Shown here one piece after another: positions 25,203 through 36,416 of a stretch of DNA of 64,000 bases. This DNA comes from Lepidonotus clava (lineage: Eukaryota; Annelida; Polychaeta; Phyllodocida; Polynoidae). Position numbers and translations under genes: made by a program. The DNA lies in the NCBI GenBank assembly GCA_936440205.1, contig OW387136.1:16216788-16280787 (forward strand). The letters are read 5' to 3'. Positions within the stretch are counted from its first letter, which is position 1; each line of letters starts with the position of its first letter. The notes under the pieces were generated by a model. It had not been told where the DNA came from. It ran no database searches and was given only the letters and a program-made list of their open reading frames with translations.

Positions 25203-26426
25203 CAGGCTGGATGGTGGGTGAACGTTGACCTTTGATTATTGCAACTAGAGGAAGATGGGCCAATCTGATTTACGTAGAGTTCACTGTGTGCAGAGAAAGT
25301 AAAGCTACAAGTTGTATCTTTATTCTGTCTACTGCGTGTATTGATTGAAAGGACCATGGTAAAAATACTTTACCACCGTAGGTCATGACCGCCTCATGAA
25401 CCTATATTTCTGTCCTTAAGCTTCATGTAATCCCTTCTTGGCCACTTCCAACTGTTTAAAGACCTTGGTAATGAGGTTACAAACATTACATATACAGTTA
25501 GTATTCCTCGTGTATATGCTGCTAATGCAACTACTCCCGGCATCAGATTCTCACAGCCCCAGGGCATACCTCAATAGCCTACTACCATCCAGTCTTAATA
25601 CCGACCTATACACAAATTCTTGACACACTCAATTGAGTGCAGCGAACATTGGCTGTAATGACCCCCATAGCACCCAAGTTTAGCTTGACGTCTTCTAGAC
25701 TATAGTCTGACCACACCGAAAACGAAACTAGCCCACATAGACCGAGTGACAGCTTGAAGATGGGTGCATCTTAGAATACTCTATAAATATACAGGTGCTA
25801 CTTTATATATATATATATATAGTGCACCGGGTGACTGGCGGGTATCACACGGCGTTCTACCTGAAAGAACGACCATACAGCGACCGTGGTATATCTAATC
25901 TCTGGTCTTTTCATCCATAGAGAGGCAGCGACGAGGAGATATAGAGCTACGGTCAATGTAGATGTTTCTATTTTTTCGCTTTATGTATAGATATATACAA
26001 GTCCGTATGACCCATGGCAATTAAAAAGAAAAAGAAATATGCATCAGTTATATATCTTGGCTAATGGTGTCGTTGAAACATGTACATCGAAACACGTCCG
26101 ATAAATCAACCTCGGGGTAGGGAAGGGATAGTTATAGACCATAAGATGTATTGGGTTTCATGCCTGTATGTATTCGTAGATAAACTGGAAGGTATGTGAG
26201 ATATGGAGTGAGTAAACATAGATTTATAAGCGTACTATCCCGGCGGTACGATTAGGTGATGGGCGTATGCCTGTATATAAATCTTCGCGATTTCTCCTTT
26301 GCCTTTGCCGACGACCTCATGATATTGACAGACGCTGCCAACAGTGGACGCCCTTCACGAGCGTCGGTGCAGCGTCGCCATGACGTCGCCGCGACGTCGG
26401 CGTCGACGGCAGCAGCAGGGACCTAC
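25203..26426. other. Non-coding stretch, probably start of intron 1 of the minus-strand gene
   Basis: The segment directly left of the splice donor at 26421-26426 is CpG-rich, with GACGTCG repeated near 26381-26402. Further left it is AT-rich, with a (TA)n run at about 25805-25820. A plus-strand open frame here contains FADDLMIL (26304-26327), judged to be a chance match. Confidence 0.5.
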
Positions 26427-26482
26427 CTGGACTTGAGCCTCTTTGGCCGCGAGTCAAAATCGGCGCTCAGATCGTCAGCCAT
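26427..26482 (-). CDS. First coding exon of an unidentified nuclear protein (5' part only)
   Basis: On the minus strand ATG GCT GAC (ATG at 26482-26480, A at -3 and G at +4, a strong start context) opens MADDLSADFDSRPKRLKS and runs into AG|GTAGGT, a consensus 5' splice site with the intron starting at 26426. The following in-frame TAG lies within the donor, so the open frame ends just where splicing is expected. RPKRLK is a basic cluster like a monopartite nuclear localisation signal. A second in-frame ATG is nine bases upstream (26491-26489, MKRMADDL) in a weaker context. Upstream the frame stays open to 26738 without any ATG and includes a glutamine-rich tract. That tract is either 5' untranslated or coding from an earlier exon. 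The short acidic-then-basic N-terminus resembles those of nuclear co-regulators and transcription factors, but I do not recognise the gene. No downstream exon could be identified by eye to the left. Confidence 0.6.
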
Positions 26483-26520
26483 CCTCTTCATCAATGCCGA
26501 CGGGCTGGGGAGGTTGTTCT

Positions 26521-26582
26521 GCTGGGGCTGGGGCTGCTGCTGCTGCTGCTCCAGCGGCTGCTGCGGCTGCTGCGGCTGCTGG
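26521..26582 (-). repeat. CAG/CCG-rich tract upstream of the start codon
   Basis: On the minus strand this reads as mixed CAG, CCG and CCC codons, giving QQPQQPQQPLEQQQQQPQPQ in the frame of the downstream exon. The longest pure CAG run is five units. It is a candidate length-variable tract. Whether it is translated depends on whether an upstream ATG is spliced in. Confidence 0.7.
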
Positions 26583-26897
26583 TGTAGTTGCGTTAGCTCC
26601 GCCACTGTGCTGCTTACTCGCGGTGAACTGAGCCCACACGCACACTGAACACTAGACAGACGAGGCACTGCCAGGAGCTGTCGTCCTGCCGGCTTTTCGT
26701 TATCCTTCTCCTCCTGCCTGCTGAGGCCTTGCCCTCAAAGCTTCCAGGGGAGCTGTGGCAAAGGTGGGCAGAGTCCTACTGCTGTGACGACGACTGGGAG
26801 CAGGGGGCTCCGCAGTGAGTGGACTGGACTGTTTGTCTCCAGACGGCAGCTGGTTATCTCAGGGTATACCAGGCGGGGAGATCGACGGGGGGTGAAG

Positions 26898-27014
26898 GGC
26901 GGGGCGGAAGTGCCCCCACAAACAAACGACGCCCCCGCGCGCCTCTGGCGGTGGCGGAGCGAGCGGCGCGACGGCTATCCGTCAGCCACTTCCGGTTTCG
27001 GCGTTTCCGGTTCC
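26898..27014. promoter_or_regulatory. CpG-rich promoter block with GC-box and ETS motifs
   Basis: A GGGCGGGGCGG GC-box at about 26898-26906 overlaps CGGAAGTG (ETS core). A perfect CACTTCCGGT (complement ACCGGAAGTG, the classical ETS/GABPA site) lies at 26987-26996 and a weaker TTTCCGGTTCC at 27004-27014. The block is dense in CpG. TATA-less promoters of this kind commonly carry ETS sites near their start. It lies about 0.4-0.5 kb upstream of the minus-strand first exon. On the plus strand a GTGAGAT donor-like site follows at 27110, so transcription could be bidirectional. Confidence 0.55.
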
Positions 27015-27114
27015 TCTTTTCTCCTCCTGCGCCTCCGCGGCGGCGCGCCTCCTCGGTCTCTTTCCTACCGAGCTGGCGGTTCCTCCTGGGCTGGGTGCTA
27101 CCCCTGCCGGTGAG

Positions 27115-28440
27115 ATATCAGACCAGGCGGTGGGGGCGTCCGTCCGCACCTGGCTAATGTGTGTGTTGTACCTGTACTATCCAGACAGAGGTGGTAGCAG
27201 ACCCAGACCTGTGTGGCAGGAGGAGGGCAGAGGGTACTGGAGGTACAGCACAGACCCTGGAGTAGGGAGAAGGGTCAGTCAGCATCACCTCACTCAGACG
27301 CCAGTTATGAATCCGGCTTGTTATGATACCCCTGGGGCTATATGTTAAACGCTAACCGCTGGTTGGTTGGGTGTGATAATACACACTGGAGGGCACACGG
27401 GACGATAAAACTGCTACGGCAGCAGCGGCTCCAGGGTGGTGGGTTGTGTACATCAGACGGAACCAGAGTGTAAGCAGTGCTTGTGTGCCACATTAAATCA
27501 ATACTCGCGGAGGCTTAGGGCAAGTCGACGGCCGAGTACTTGTGATAAACCCTCTCTGATCCCGACCTGTGATCGCTGTTCTCTAAAAAACCACTAAGCC
27601 CCCAGTCAAACTGGGCGCGCTCATACACACCTGCACTTGTGTACAGTTCGTTCGCGGATAGACGCGAGACGGGTCAACTCGCGTTTACCTGCGCAATTCT
27701 ACGTATGCGGGACAATTGAGCGCCAAGCATTAAACAGTTATTCCTTCTCCATTCACAACAGGTAGACTACACCTGCTGCCACTTAATCATGCTATGTGAT
27801 CCTCTCTGGCCTAGATAGATTCCAATGCCTGATGCTGGTGGTACCAATTGAACTCTTATTTGCTATAATTCAGATGGTTAATTTTCTTTCAGGTTTTCCT
27901 TTGAATAGATTCACCAATAAAACCCTATCACCGTTATATATTTGGAGTTTTAAAATGTAGTGATAAAGGTGACTGTGGCAATACTAATATATGATATATA
28001 GTAGTTGTGTTTGTGTGGTATAGTAGTGAGTTGCAGGAGGGGTTTTGTGGTCAGTAGTACTGTATGTTTACACCTAACCCTCCTGTGAAACCACTACGTG
28101 AGCTACAACACACACTTCCTCCCCTCCGGTGCAGTAACGACAACAACAAACACTGATCAGAGGCTCATCAGTGGTGGGGCATCCGCACAGGTGAGAGGCG
28201 GCAGAGAGACAGGTATGACACGACGAGTATCCAACACTGAGCACAACAACCACAGGAACGGCAAGCAACAGCAGTCATATAGGAGGCAATCGTTTAATGC
28301 GGCTCTTATCATACGCCCATAACACACAGAGTTGGTTTTTTATTCCTTTTTATTTCCGCCCTCAGTTGGACTGAGAGTGTTTTCTGGGGTGTAACGCTGT
28401 AGGCTGGGTGGGTGGTGGGTATAATCCAATAAGTGAGTAG
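27115..28440. other. Non-coding stretch upstream of the promoter block
   Basis: No gene recognised. 27255-27262 and 27429-27436 carry CCCTGGAG/CTCCAGGG. Composition falls to AT-rich at 27750-28020. Confidence 0.45.
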
Positions 28441-28449
28441 TAGCGAGGC

Positions 28450-28477
28450 TTGCAGGCCGGCCGGCCGCCGCCTGCAA
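28450..28477. repeat. 28-bp GC-rich palindrome
   Basis: The arms TTGCAGGC and GCCTGCAA surround a CGGCCGGCC-type core; the whole is an imperfect dyad able to form a cruciform or bind a dimer. Confidence 0.7.
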
Positions 28478-30100
28478 CGAGGCGTACACACAGTTTGAGA
28501 GTATATCAATGTACAGGAGACACACGACGCCACAAAAGCACTAATAGACAACAACACAAAAGCTCTAGACACGGCTTGATGGGTGCTGGAGGCTGCTGCT
28601 GCTGCTGGGATGACGACCACTGGTGTAGTGGTAGTGGAGGTACTGGATCCTGGTCGTGGACTGTGCAGTGGCCGAGGTAGGCTGGGTTAGTGCTCACAGG
28701 CCTGTAACCACCTCTGGTTACGGGGCAGCAGGCAGAGGCCAATGACTCCTCCTCCTCCTGTCTCCTCCAGGCCTGGGGTTGGATCTGTAGGGCTTGACAA
28801 CACGGACCACTCAACACGAGGACACGGAGAGAACACACGCACGTAGCAGAGAGTTAATAACACAGACAGAAGAAAAGGCGGGGCTCCCGAGACTAATGCC
28901 AACTAACCAAGTAGACAGCACACACGTATAGGCTAACCACACCACTGGCTGGTCGCACACAGTAAGCGGCGGCGGCGGGTAGGTAGTAGGGGCAGTGGTG
29001 GCGGCTGTATGGGCTTATATACATGGACACAGCGCTCCTACAGCCAGCCGGCCGAGCGTCTGGTAATAATATATATCTATCTCCTCCTGCTACTGCTGCT
29101 GCTGCTAGGGCTCCTGCTCCTGCTCCGTACACGACGACTCCCGGGCAGCGACTGGCGGTGGTGGCGGCGGTGGTGCGGTGGTGGGGAGCGAGTCGGGCAC
29201 AGAGGGCGCTGCTGTTCCCTCCTCCCGCCGGTAAAGCACCTCCTGCCGGCGGCTGCTGCTTCTATCTCATCCTGGGTCGGACGCCGGGGATCCCGCTACT
29301 TCTGCCTCCTCCAGCTGCTGCTGGTACTGCTACAGCATGGAGTGAGGACGGGGCGCTATGGAGTCAGGACAGAGCGGTGTATTATACCGCTATCATAATA
29401 CCACCCGGCTGTGAGCACTGGAGGGGGTTGGCTGGTGCAGAGTAGGTAGGGAGACCTGGCCGGTACTGACGGCAGGGGAGGACGGGAGCAGGGCCCAGCG
29501 GGGCCGTTAGAGCATGTAGCGGTCGTCGTGGGCTTGTTGTGGCGGCCTCAGGGGGTTGGGTGACGGCCTCAGTGGTCGGCGTGCACGTGTGGGGCAGTAG
29601 GAGGCAATGTCGGGAAAAGGCGCTTGTAGCAAGTATCAGTGGCAGCGGAGGTCAAAGAGCGCCCTTACTCCTGTTACTATACTGGAGTCACAGAGCCAAT
29701 CACCTGCAGTACAGTGTATAGTAATACTCCCGGGTTCACAGCCCAAAGGGTCTGCTGGGCGGATGGATAGTGCTAATTGGGTAGATGCACTAAGTCAACG
29801 GAGCTGGTCGACCAGGCAGAACTATACCCCTTAATCCGAGGGATAAGAGCGGGAGTCACGATCTCCTATAAAGCCCGTCAAATGTTGCGGGGCCAATGCG
29901 ATCCACTTTCTTTCTCAAAAGAAAATCACGCCCACGAAATTCAAATCAGAGGACGTCCTCCACTTGACCAAACAACTCCTTTTCATCGTCACCAGAGAAA
30001 AAGGGGGTGGGCGGGAAGATCAAGAGACCCTTACAGCAGGGATCCAATCTCCTGTGAGCAGTAGGCGAGCAGGTGGTTGAGTAGAGACACTCTGCAATGG

Positions 30101-30109
30101 GAGCAGCTC
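30101..30109. promoter_or_regulatory. GAGCAGCTC palindrome
   Basis: First of 14 perfect GAGCWGCTC palindromes seen in this window. Two further copies follow at 30245-30253 and 30467-30475. The flanking sequences differ, so these are not copies of one longer repeat. Binding protein unknown. Confidence 0.4.
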
Positions 30110-30905
30110 GCCCAGTGGTCGTCACATGGCGCGACTCACGGTCTGTTATTACGTCCGTCTCCAGTGAGAAACAAGCAAGGTGTGAGGGCAAGGCGCGGGG
30201 GAGGGGGGAGGGGTGGGGGTGGGAGCGACTCTTTACTACTACTGGAGCAGCTCATGGGAAGCTGGGGGAGGGCGGCAATGGTTAAAACACGGTTCTCCAG
30301 CAGCCTGGTTATAGTGGTACTGGTGGGGGTGGCGATGGTGGGACTTGGGGCCTGATGCCTCCTCCTCCTCCTCCTCCTGCTCCTCGGCCAAAGCCAGCGT
30401 CCTCCAGGGACCCAGAGCGACCACTGCTGCCGCTGCCTTCAGGCGCCGGCAAAGACTAGACCCAGTGAGCAGCTCAAGGCTGGGGCATTACACCCTGAGT
30501 GGCTCCCCAACCCCAACGATCTGTGACTAGGGGTCTTCGGCATATCCAGCGACAACACCCCTCCATCTCCTCCAGGCCGCCCGGCGCCGTGGAGGCCAGC
30601 AGGGACCCTACAGCCCCCCGCCCCCTTCCCAAATCGGTGCCCTATTGGGACCGCCTGTTGGCCAGGCCAACCCCTCCCCCACCCAACCTTCCACCAGGCC
30701 GCCCCCACCCCACCCCTGCCAGTCCTCGCCCCTCATCCACCATCTCAGAGGGTCCCTAATGATTCATGGGCCATAATCTCGGCCTCTCAAGGCGACCCGA
30801 TACCGCCGGGAGGAATCCAAACCTCCTGCAGGGTATCTAATCTAGACCAATTTCCCGCTCTGCCTGCCTCCATCACTGCTGTCTAGGCTATACCACAATC
30901 TTAGT

Positions 30906-31025
30906 CAGTGGCGGATTTACAGGGGGGCCTCTTTTTTTTGTTGGAAAATTTTAGACTTTTTAAATGTAAAATTCGGCCAAAAAGGAATTAAGATTTTTTT
31001 TTTCAAATTGCTGGATCCGCCACTG
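30906..31025. mobile_element. hAT-like MITE, GGATC-terminus family, complete 120-bp copy
   Basis: It starts CAGTGGCGGATTTACAGG and ends GCTGGATCCGCCACTG, so the termini are inverted repeats of about 15 bp. The interior (TTGGAAAATTTTAGAC, AAATTCGGCCAAAAAGG) matches the degraded copy at 47244-47388. CAGNGGCGGATCCAG termini are typical of hAT elements of the Tip100 group. I see no clean 8-bp target duplication. Confidence 0.8.
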
Positions 31026-31522
31026 TATTCTAGAAACCAAACGATCTGCGCATTGCTACTAAACGTATATTAAGGCCTCTTTGGTCTCTGCAGCCTCCAC
31101 CCAAGGCCACACCCACAATAATAACGTGTACTACTAAGCCAGCCCTGTACAAAGAGACTCAGCGGCCGCCTCACAGGACCAGGAGAATGGGCGGCCCAGC
31201 CTCCTCCAGGCGCCCACAAAGCAGGGGTACAGGCCCACTGATTGGCTTCTCTTGTCCTCCAGGGCGGCACAGATTATAACCGATGCGTCGGTGTTACCAT
31301 GGCGACTCGTGACAAGGCGTCTCGGAGTGGGCTGATCGGGAGGGAGTGGGCGACAGGGGGTATCGTAAGATCCAAACTTCTGGGCCCTAGGCGCCAAATG
31401 GGATTACAAGGAGGAGTGGAAGGGGTATTTGTGGGGGTTTGTGGTACACGCATAAGGGCAGTTATGTGAGCCTTTTGTGGTATATTGTCAGGGGCTAGCC
31501 GACTCTAGAAGTATGTCTATAG
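31026..31522. other. Non-coding stretch
   Basis: No gene recognised. It is moderately GC-rich. A CTCCAGGG octamer lies at 31257-31264. Confidence 0.45.
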
Positions 31523-31583
31523 TTACCATTACGGTAAACCATTATAGTATAACGGTATATTTACCATTACGGTTACCATTACG
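31523..31583. repeat. TTACCATTACGGT repeat
   Basis: Three copies of TTACCATTACG(GT), two directly adjacent, with a degenerate intervening copy (ACCATTATAGTATAACGGTA). Confidence 0.7.
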
Positions 31584-31792
31584 TGTATGATGTATATACA
31601 ATTTACCAGCAGATTTGGTAATCAGTCTACAGTATCCTAGATCTAAGAAAGATTCCAAACCATATACAATATGATAAATTGGGCAGTTTCTGTGGTTCGT
31701 GTGATATTAAGAAATCCTCTTATCATTTAACTTTTTCCTGGAATAGTCGATTTATGAATATAAAGTCCTCCAACTGATACTCATCACACTGC

Positions 31793-31887
31793 GGGGTAAG
31801 ATACTGTACACGCAGGGGGTAAGATGGGTACTGAGGGGTAAGATACTGAGGGCCTGAGTCCAGGGGCCTGAGTGTGAGGGGTAAGAT
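31793..31887 (+). repeat. Four GGGGTAAGAT repeats (splice-donor-like)
   Basis: GGGGTAAGAT recurs near 31793, 31816, 31835 and 31878, three of the four followed by ACT. Each contains GGTAAGA, close to the consensus 5' splice site, on the plus strand. The spacing is irregular (19-43 bp). Function unknown. Confidence 0.7.
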
Positions 31888-33439
31888 ACTTTATACGCAG
31901 AAATGTCCTTGGTTTATTTTGTAAACCAGCTTGTGACAGTGGCGCGGCTATACCAGCCCGAAAAGATGCAGGCCTGCTGACTTGGACTTAAACTTGTTTG
32001 AACAAAATGTTTTTTTATCATTAGTTTTTTTTATGGTAAATAAATGTTTCACAGTATAGAAAATCTTTTCTGCAATAGGTAATTTTGAGCAATAGTGTCA
32101 ACTGTACCCGACGATGGTATAAAAGTGCAACCCCTTGCGTTCTAATACGTACTTTCGACAGCACCACTTCCTTATCTTAAGTCAGAAACTATTATCAGTC
32201 TTGCTTTAACGCAAACACTCAAGACCATTTCAGATGAGATAAACAGTAGGCTACCTGCCCTGTCGAGAGACACCGATTACCCAACATTAAGATTTATTAA
32301 CGCACTAACCAGATTCTACAATAGATCAAAGTTATAGTTTCACAATAAATTTGCTTTAGGATGGTCTCAGATTTCTTGATGGTCATTCACTCTTTCCGTA
32401 CCAAATAAAAGACGTCCTAAGTATTACTTACCGCTACCACTACCTGGGCCCCTACCCTGGGAGCTGAAGCAATAGATCACCACAAAAATGCCGCAGTTTT
32501 AAATTTCCCTGACAATACAGGTCGGACTGAAATTCCGTGATTGTTTCCCTTGTAATGCGACCGCTGGACCGTAACCATAGGGCAGGTATGTGAGACGAGT
32601 TTTTACCCCAATACACTGTTTTCTCTAATAACAAACGCCAGACTAGAATAATTGGTTTAGCAGGGAGAGCAACTGAACTGACAGTGAAATGAAATCTTAT
32701 TTATAATTATAATATATCAACGGCCTGATCAGGCTAACCTTATACGTACCAGTGGTGTATATTTGAAAGCATCGTATGCATTTGAAAGCATAGTAACAAA
32801 ACAGAAATGCAATGAACCCTGCACAGACCTGTGTTTTACGTCTTTGGGGGATTTTATAGAACAGGTGGTATGCTTCAAGACGGCCCCGGGTCTTTATCGC
32901 AAGGCAGGGCGGGGTGTTCCTACCAGGGCCAAGATACCCTAAAGGCAGTTAGATCCCGGCCGGGGCTAAAAAGCACGGCGCGTTCTGGCTGTCAATGTTT
33001 GGGGTGTGTTGGGTGTGTTGGTGCCATATGGTCCGTGCAACCTGCTATCAAAGCCCCACTCCCTCCGGGCAGGGTGATCGGGGGGTGGGGGGTGGGGTAG
33101 GGGGTTGTCCTTGTAGATTAGCCCTCTCAGGTTATTATAGCCTGCGTGGACTGGGCAGATTAACCAGGGTCATTATCCGAGCCCTGGCCGTGACCCCCCT
33201 CCTCTTCTGACTGATTATCTCCCCTTGAGGCGCTTAGCCCTCTGCTGGCACGCCAGGCCCTGCCCCGCCGATGGATTAACGTGGTTCAGGGGGGTCGGGG
33301 ATTCGGAGGTCGGGGGGAAAGGCAGTGTGAAAGGTTGCGGTGGGCGTGGGGCAAAGGTGCTAGCCCTCTAACTCTAATGCTGACTGGCTACACCAATCTT
33401 CACTTACTGCGGATTCCTGGGCCCCTGCTGTTTATCTGC
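31888..33439. other. Non-coding stretch
   Basis: No gene recognised. 33000-33110 is G-rich with GGTGGGGGGTGGGG-type runs that could form a G-quadruplex. The short open frames there are low-complexity. Confidence 0.45.
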
Positions 33440-33615
33440 GAGCAGCTCGCGACCGGCTGGAAACACAAAGAGCAGCTCGGCCCAGAACACCTACGTTTAG
33501 CTCGGGATTAAAGTGATAAAATGACTGTATTATCGCCCACGCGTCGCCCACGAACCTCTATTATCGTTCACTGGTGGCCTCCGGTTCCCCTCCTGTAAGT
33601 GGGAGGGAGCAGCTC
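33440..33615. promoter_or_regulatory. Cluster of three GAGCAGCTC palindromes
   Basis: Perfect sites lie at 33440-33448, 33470-33478 and 33607-33615. The first is extended to CGAGCAGCTCG. The first two are 30 bp apart, close to three helical turns. Chance expectation is about one such 9-mer per 130 kb. Confidence 0.5.
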
Positions 33616-36296
33616 TTTTAGCCAAGTCTAGGGAACAGTAATTGCGCCTATTGGGTTAGACATTGCCACCAGGTGATAGAGTCTGATGGCGCCGGTAAGG
33701 AGGAAAGAGTGAGAAAAATCTGTATAGCTCCTTACTAAGATAACCTGGCATCGACGCCTAATGGGTTTTAACTGTCCAACAGGCCATGTGGGAAGCGGGC
33801 AGGGGGTATGTAAGAGATGCTCCTTGAAATTCTCCCCCACCCCTTCCACCTTACCCCGGTCGACTGAAATAGATGAGTACATTATCAGTTCACGTGTGGG
33901 ATATGTCTATCATACCTCACCTGCCAAGATCATTATTACGCAGTCAGCGTGGAGGCTGGGAAATCTAGTGACATGATTTGATATAGAGTCGAAGCAAATG
34001 ATTTCGGCACTGATACTCTCACCCTGAGAAGCTCGAGACATTCTGAAACATGGGATTAAACAAGTCAATCCACATAATCGGTCATGTAGTCCGACATATT
34101 TAGATAAAGTACTGAAATGCTGATTACACTCCCTAGCTCGTACTGATTTTTTCTACTACCTCTCAATCACCGGACTCCCGCTCATTTCCACCGATTCACC
34201 ACTAAAATGCTACTGCAAGCTCACACTAATTTTGTACTCATTAAACTCTGCATTTCATTGCATTTTATGCCTGAGAAGGATTGGTTTGATGCGCCTCGGT
34301 TATGACCTGAAAATCTATCTGCCCGGGGATTCACCTATCACACCCTACCTGCATGCCTCGCCCTCAACCCTGGTAGAGAAACATGTGTTAATCTTAACCA
34401 TAACTGCCCACGGATAAAGTGGGTATGTGGGTGTAAGGGTGCGGGAGTGTGGACGGGGTCCTAAGGGAAACCATAGCTGCAGATGGAGTCCGATCTATAG
34501 CGTAGGCCTATCACATCATGCCCCAAAACATCAAAGAAAGTCATTTGCACCATAATATTCAACTTACTCTTCACTTTTTAAAAGTACAATACCTTGCTTT
34601 TCTCTCAAAATAATACATCTACTTATCAATGGATGTAAAAACTCTGCCTTAATATTGACCAATATGTAGAGTCAGGCCTATGGTTGTCGGCCCAAATATC
34701 CCAAAACCACACCGTCGGCGTACAAAAGGCGGCAGTGTGTCAAGTCACCTTGCCGGGCCCTTCCTTACGCCGCTGACTGGTGGTTTTTAGATGCCCTTTG
34801 TCCTACTTATGGCCCTTTTTGCGTTCCCAGTGGGGCCTTTTCGCAGTGACCTTAGTAATGAGCCCGTTATGCTTTGAGGGCTCTTTTTTAACAAGTTACC
34901 ATGACGTTATTAGGTCGGTATTTGGCTGGCCAGCTTACAACTGTGTTTTTCGTAAAAACGGGAGCCGTTACACACAGTCCGAATATGCCTTCCGCTATTG
35001 TGAATACCAGAGATGAAAAGTCCTCAAAGGCAATGAGAAGGGACAATTTCTGTCAGTACATACATTTATACGATGGTTATTTCACAGACGTTTTATTGTT
35101 TTTTTCTATCCACATACAAATATATGAAAGATGTATTCTGTACTCTCGTGGTTTCTATACCAGGTGCAATCCAAGTTTGATGTACAGTTATTGATACCAT
35201 TCACGACTGAAGCTTGGATTCCGTAAGCCCATCGACCTATGCAACGTCGTGCCTCTTTTGAACTGTTGTTTACTTGTGATTTCTCAGCGCATTCTTTACC
35301 TCACACTCTTCCCCATTGTCCTTTTGTAGAACACATTCCACTCCCGACCTTTTTCTAACATGAAACATAGAAATGACCCACTTTTCAGCATTAACATCTT
35401 CGTTGTTCACATAAGCTTCAGGGTTTTCTTTTTGAATGGAGCTCTGGATGACTGAGGAGAGTATATGGTCTGTGAACTAGTAGGGGCCAAAAGGGCCATA
35501 CTTCAGCCACAGTGTACCTTCCCCGGGACCTTCCCTACCCCGTTTACAGGTCTGGTCTCAGGGACACAGGGTCTCTACAGTCAGACCCTAGATCGAAGTG
35601 CTGAACAACAGAAGGTTGAACACAGCCCAAAAGTATCATAACATGTCTGGGAGAAGACCTTTATTTTGGAGCAAATACTGTAGATCTTGACTATCCCAAA
35701 ATATCAGTCAAGAAGAAAATAGCCACTATGTTTTGATTTAATGTATTTACTGTTGGATTGATTTGATTTTTTTTCTATCAAATTAATAACTCAAATTTAG
35801 TCATCGACATACATAGCTATCTCTATACCATTTACTTATATTGTTGTTCAATTTCACACCCAAAAGATGTAAGTGTGTAATTTCTCAGCTAGATACTGCA
35901 GAACGTGAATATCAACCCACAGCCTCCATGAGTATAATTGCGTTCACTGCCAGTCATTGGACTACGAAGTTTCAGCGACACCTAGTACATTAAGCGTGCC
36001 AATGTAATTTCTACAGCAACAATAGCATCTAACAACGTCGTGTGATAAATCCATATATTCTAGGTTAGACAAAGCCCACTGCAGCGCAGCCTGGTGGGCC
36101 TAGGGCCGACAGTCAGTAGTGGGTGTAGGGGCGGTGTGACAGGGTGTAATCCGTGTGACGAGATGCAGCTGTCACAATGCTATCAGCGCTCGGGTCCCTT
36201 TACACCGACAACACGCCCCACCCTCCATACCCCGACCTGACCAGTGTAGGCCCTGGCTACATGCAGGCTCTGAGTGAGCTGTTCGCCGTGAGCTAG
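33616..36296. other. Non-coding stretch
   Basis: No gene or repeat that I can support. 36060-36310 is GC-richer. The open frame near 34901-35194 has no recognisable domain. Confidence 0.5.
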
Positions 36297-36305
36297 GAGC
36301 TGCTC
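36297..36305. promoter_or_regulatory. GAGCTGCTC palindrome with a half-matching neighbour
   Basis: Perfect site at 36297-36305, embedded in AGGAGCTGCTCCT (a 13-bp palindrome); a one-mismatch version, GAGCTGTTC, lies 21 bp upstream at 36276-36284. Confidence 0.4.
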
Positions 36306-36416
36306 CTGCCCTCACTCTCTGTGTCACAAGATCAAAAGTGCCATTGATTTAATTGATCAAGTTAAGTGCTGTAGGCACATATGGGCCGGTGTATTCCATG
36401 ATTCAATGGAGGGGGC

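Larger units (their letters stand above)
28441..30760. other. GC-rich, triplet-rich region without a supportable gene
   Basis: It contains short CTG runs (28593-28607; 29093-29106), a CCT run (about 30358-30378) and scattered GGT/GGC triplets, so open frames appear on both strands with low-complexity translations (poly-L, poly-A, poly-P). None has a domain or a convincing start plus splice site. The region could be an extended CpG island or untranslated exons of the minus-strand gene. GAGCAGCTC palindromes lie at 30101, 30245 and 30467. Confidence 0.45.

Noticed and set aside
26304-26327. FADDLMIL, resembling the reverse-transcriptase catalytic motif
   Set aside because: No other reverse-transcriptase motif lies in frame on either side, and the context is a CpG-rich putative intron. 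A match of this kind is expected roughly once in ten such windows by chance.
26819-27157. Plus-strand frames of 109 and 112 codons across the promoter block
   Set aside because: They overlap the ETS and GC-box sites, are arginine- and serine-rich as expected of CpG-island sequence, and have no ATG in a good context linked to a known domain.
29009-29445. Overlapping plus-strand frames with poly-leucine or poly-alanine
   Set aside because: Low-complexity products of CTG-type triplets in a GC-rich region, with frames open on both strands.
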